DNA of 9,087 bases. It comes from Hydrogenothermaceae bacterium (GTDB lineage: Bacteria; Aquificota; Aquificia; Aquificales; Hydrogenothermaceae). The translations under genes and the position numbers were made by a program. Each line of letters opens with the position of its first letter. Position 1 is the stretch's first letter. Positions 7,421-9,087 of the stretch are shown here, piece after piece. The stretch is taken from the NCBI GenBank assembly GCA_026985705.1, contig JALSPY010000206.1, positions 1 through 9,087 of the forward strand, read 5' to 3'. The notes under the pieces are model-generated. The model was not told the origin of the DNA and made no database searches. It saw only the letters and a list, made by a program, of their open reading frames with translations.

Positions 7421-8023
7421 ATGAAGATTTTAATGATAGATAACTACGATAGCTTTACATATAACATAGTTCAATATCTATACGAGCTTGGAGCAGATGT
7501 GGAAGTTTACAGAAACGACCAGATAGATATTGGAGATATAGAAGGTATGAATGATATAGATGGAATTGTAATATCACCGGGACCATGCACTCCAAATGAA
7601 GCGGGTATATCTGTAGATGTTATAAGAAGATTTAAAGGAGTATATCCAATACTTGGAGTGTGTTTAGGACACCAATCTATAGGTGTTGCTTTTGGAGGTA
7701 AGATAATAAAGGCTAAATGTTTAATGCATGGTAAATTATCAAACATATATCACAACGGAAAAGATTTATTTGAAGAAATACCATCTCCATTTAAAGCAGT
7801 CAGATACCATTCATTAGTTATAGACAAAAATAGTCTTCCTGAAGATATAGAAATAACAGCTTGGACTAAGGAAGATGACGAAATAATGGGAATAAAACAC
7901 AAAAAATATCCGATATGGGGAATTCAGTTCCATCCTGAAAGTATACTAACAGACTATGGCAAGAAGATTTTAGAAAATTATTTAAAACTTACAGAAAAGT
8001 TTAACACTTCAAAACCAGTATAG
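7421..8023 (+). CDS. trpG: Glutamine amidotransferase subunit of anthranilate / aminodeoxychorismate synthase
   Basis: This class I glutamine amidotransferase of 200 residues hydrolyses glutamine and channels ammonia to a chorismate-using partner. The partner is TrpE (anthranilate, tryptophan pathway) or PabB (aminodeoxychorismate, folate pathway). Motifs are DNYDSFTYN (7-15), SPGPCTPNEAG (52-62), the nucleophile elbow GVCLGHQ with C81, MHGK, and FHPES with H171 and E173, completing the Cys-His-Glu triad. Length is normal for a free-standing subunit. No trpE or pabB is in the window, so a single dual-purpose (amphibolic) subunit is plausible and the sequence does not decide between TrpG and PabA. 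It starts 14 nt after infB ends. hemJ starts 9 nt after its stop, so it is almost certainly co-transcribed with both. Confidence 0.93.
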   Translation: MKILMIDNYDSFTYNIVQYLYELGADVEVYRNDQIDIGDIEGMNDIDGIVISPGPCTPNEAGISVDVIRRFKGVYPILGVCLGHQSIGVAFGGKIIKAKCLMHGKLSNIYHNGKDLFEEIPSPFKAVRYHSLVIDKNSLPEDIEITAWTKEDDEIMGIKHKKYPIWGIQFHPESILTDYGKKILENYLKLTEKFNTSKPV

Positions 8024-8027
8024 AGGT
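8022..8027 (+). promoter_or_regulatory. Ribosome binding site of hemJ overlapping the trpG stop
   Basis: AGAGGT shares bases with the TAG stop of trpG (8021-8023) and sits 5 nt before the ATG at 8033. The overlap suggests translational coupling between the two genes. Confidence 0.6.
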
Positions 8028-8032
8028 TAAAA

Positions 8033-8461
8033 ATGTTTCTATGGATTAAAGCTATTCATCTTATATCTGTAATAACTTTAATGGCAGTTATATTTTATCT
8101 TCCTAGACTTTTTGTTTATCATTTGGAAAACAGAGACAAAAAGGAATTTGTAGATGTTATAAAAGTTATGGAAGTAAAACTCCATAAATTTATCGGTATT
8201 CCATCTTTTTGGATTACACTCTTAACAGGTTTAGGAATGTTATCTATTAATCCGTCTATATTTAAGACAGGTGGTTGGATACATGCTAAAATTACTTTAG
8301 CCATATTAATGCTAATTTACTATATTTCATTAGCAGTTTTTCTAAAAAGAATACAGTCTGATAACTGTAAACTGTCTTCTAAGTTTTTTAGATTTTATAA
8401 CGAAGTCCCAACAATACTTTTAATATTAATAGTTATACTTGTGATAGTAAGACCATTTTAA
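8033..8461 (+). CDS. hemJ: HemJ-type protoporphyrinogen IX oxidase (UPF0093 membrane protein)
   Basis: HemJ oxidises protoporphyrinogen IX to protoporphyrin IX in heme synthesis and replaces HemG or HemY in many Gram-negative bacteria and cyanobacteria. The 142-residue protein has four hydrophobic segments (about 5-27, 53-72, 82-103 and 123-140), as expected for this small inner-membrane family. Family features seen are WIKAIH with H9 (the N-terminal His thought to bind heme), YLPRLFVYH with R25 and H30, ME at 46-47, GGWIHAK at 80-86, and the YNEVPT...VRPF ending. The usual histidine of the third helix (typically Tyr-His) appears as Tyr-Tyr (Y96-Y97). It lies 9 nt after trpG and 13 nt before the yqiA-like gene. 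No other heme gene is in the window. Family assignment is firm; activity is inferred from the family. Confidence 0.88.
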   Translation: MFLWIKAIHLISVITLMAVIFYLPRLFVYHLENRDKKEFVDVIKVMEVKLHKFIGIPSFWITLLTGLGMLSINPSIFKTGGWIHAKITLAILMLIYYISLAVFLKRIQSDNCKLSSKFFRFYNEVPTILLILIVILVIVRPF

Positions 8462-8467
8462 AGGGGA
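8461..8467 (+). promoter_or_regulatory. Ribosome binding site of the yqiA-like gene
   Basis: AAGGGGA begins on the last base of the hemJ stop codon and ends 7 nt before the ATG at 8475. It supports this start and a shared transcript. Confidence 0.6.
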
Positions 8468-8474
8468 AATAAAA

Positions 8475-9050
8475 ATGAAAGTTATTTATATACATGGATT
8501 TAATTCAGCCGGTTATGGAAATAAGATAAATAAACTCAAAGAAGCTTTCGGTGATGAAAATGTTATAGCTTTAACACTTCCATACAATCCAGAGAAAGCT
8601 ATGAAACTTTTAGAGTTTTTAACAGAGACTATAAAGGAAAAGGAAAATCTAATTTTAGTAGGAACATCATTAGGAGGATTTTACGGATTATATTTAGGAG
8701 CAAAATATAAGGTGCCATCAGTCCTAATAAATCCGTCTACAGACCCATATAACTCATTAAAAACACAAGTTGGAAAGCAGAAAAATTATAAAACAGATGA
8801 AGAATATGAGTTTAGCTATAAAGATTTGGAAAGTTTAAAAAAATACTATCTCTCTGAAAAGGAGATAAAAGAGGCTAAACCATACATATATGTTTATTTA
8901 GATGAGGAAGATGAGCTTTTAGACAGTAGAAAAACTAAAGAGTTTTTTGAAAAATTTGATATATATGTAAAAATGTATCCGAATGGTAATCATAGATTTC
9001 AACATATGGATGAACTAATTGAAGATTTAAGGGAAAAACTAAATTTATAA
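8475..9050 (+). CDS. YqiA/UPF0227-like alpha/beta-hydrolase (putative esterase)
   Basis: This is a small serine hydrolase of 191 residues, close to the ~190 of E. coli YqiA, which is reported to act on acyl esters. The natural substrate is unknown. It opens with YIHGFNS (5-11), giving the oxyanion strand. The nucleophile elbow is GTSLGG with S65. LINPS follows the next strand. An acidic cluster, DEEDELLD (143-150), aligns with the YqiA GDEVLD region, so D146 or D150 is the likely catalytic acid. GNHRF supplies H173. All three triad parts are present. There is no signal peptide or membrane segment, so it should be cytoplasmic. It follows hemJ by 13 nt as the last complete gene of the operon. 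Its neighbours do not suggest a specific substrate. Confidence 0.82.
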   Translation: MKVIYIHGFNSAGYGNKINKLKEAFGDENVIALTLPYNPEKAMKLLEFLTETIKEKENLILVGTSLGGFYGLYLGAKYKVPSVLINPSTDPYNSLKTQVGKQKNYKTDEEYEFSYKDLESLKKYYLSEKEIKEAKPYIYVYLDEEDELLDSRKTKEFFEKFDIYVKMYPNGNHRFQHMDELIEDLREKLNL

Positions 9051-9066
9051 ATAACATCGGTATACG

Positions 9067-9087
9067 ATGAAGTTTAAAGAGTATATT
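9067..9087 (+). CDS. Possible start of the next gene (partial, 7 codons)
   Basis: An ATG 16 nt after the yqiA-like stop opens a frame reading MKFKEYI up to the window edge. Spacing and base content fit another operon member. However, no good Shine-Dalgarno precedes it, and the ATG sits in a small stem (CATCG 9055-9059 with CGATG 9065-9069). Too little is visible to suggest a function. Confidence 0.35.

Noticed and set aside
1..9087. A defence system, toxin-antitoxin pair, prophage or transposon
   Set aside because: Every substantial reading frame is accounted for by core metabolic or translation genes. No terminal inverted repeats, integrase, tRNA or CRISPR-like spacing was seen.

Overview
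The window is about 9.1 kb of compact, AT-rich chromosomal DNA, roughly one third G+C by eye. It reads as ordinary housekeeping and biosynthetic gene content, with no mobile element, CRISPR array, tRNA or rRNA. AGA for arginine and ATA for isoleucine dominate the codons. The proteins are rich in Lys and Glu, and several Shine-Dalgarno sites are close to full consensus. These traits, plus a HemJ-type heme enzyme beside a [4Fe-4S]-type dihydroxy-acid dehydratase, suggest a thermophilic or microaerophilic Gram-negative bacterium. My best guess is Aquificota, family Hydrogenothermaceae (Sulfurihydrogenibium-like). That placement is inferred from general resemblance, not from a search.

Left part (1-2676): the 3' end of a GltD-like pyridine nucleotide/FAD oxidoreductase on the + strand converges on a complete M3-family zinc oligopeptidase (PrlC/OpdA-like) on the - strand. 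A GC-rich inverted repeat lies between them and probably terminates one or both transcripts.

Middle (2677-4453): a 103-bp divergent intergenic region separates the oligopeptidase from ilvD. It holds a near-perfect 27-bp palindrome overlapping a TATAAT box, and a strong ribosome binding site for each gene. ilvD encodes the shared dehydratase of valine, isoleucine and leucine/pantothenate synthesis.

Right part (4454-9087): a probable four-gene operon, infB - trpG/pabA - hemJ - yqiA-like. Gaps are 14, 9 and 13 nt. A TTCACA-N16-TATAAT promoter lies upstream of infB, which starts at TTG behind a full AAGGAGGT Shine-Dalgarno. infB encodes a 952-residue IF-2 with an unusually long Lys/Glu linker, which at DNA level is an extreme polypurine tract. 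The genes behind it supply a glutamine amidotransferase for anthranilate or aminodeoxychorismate synthesis, a membrane protoporphyrinogen oxidase, and a small serine alpha/beta-hydrolase. A possible next gene begins at 9067 and leaves the window.

I see no clearly novel multi-gene system. The points most worth checking are the palindrome at the ilvD promoter, the absence of an expected third-helix histidine in HemJ, the metabolic operon headed by infB, and the polypurine linker.
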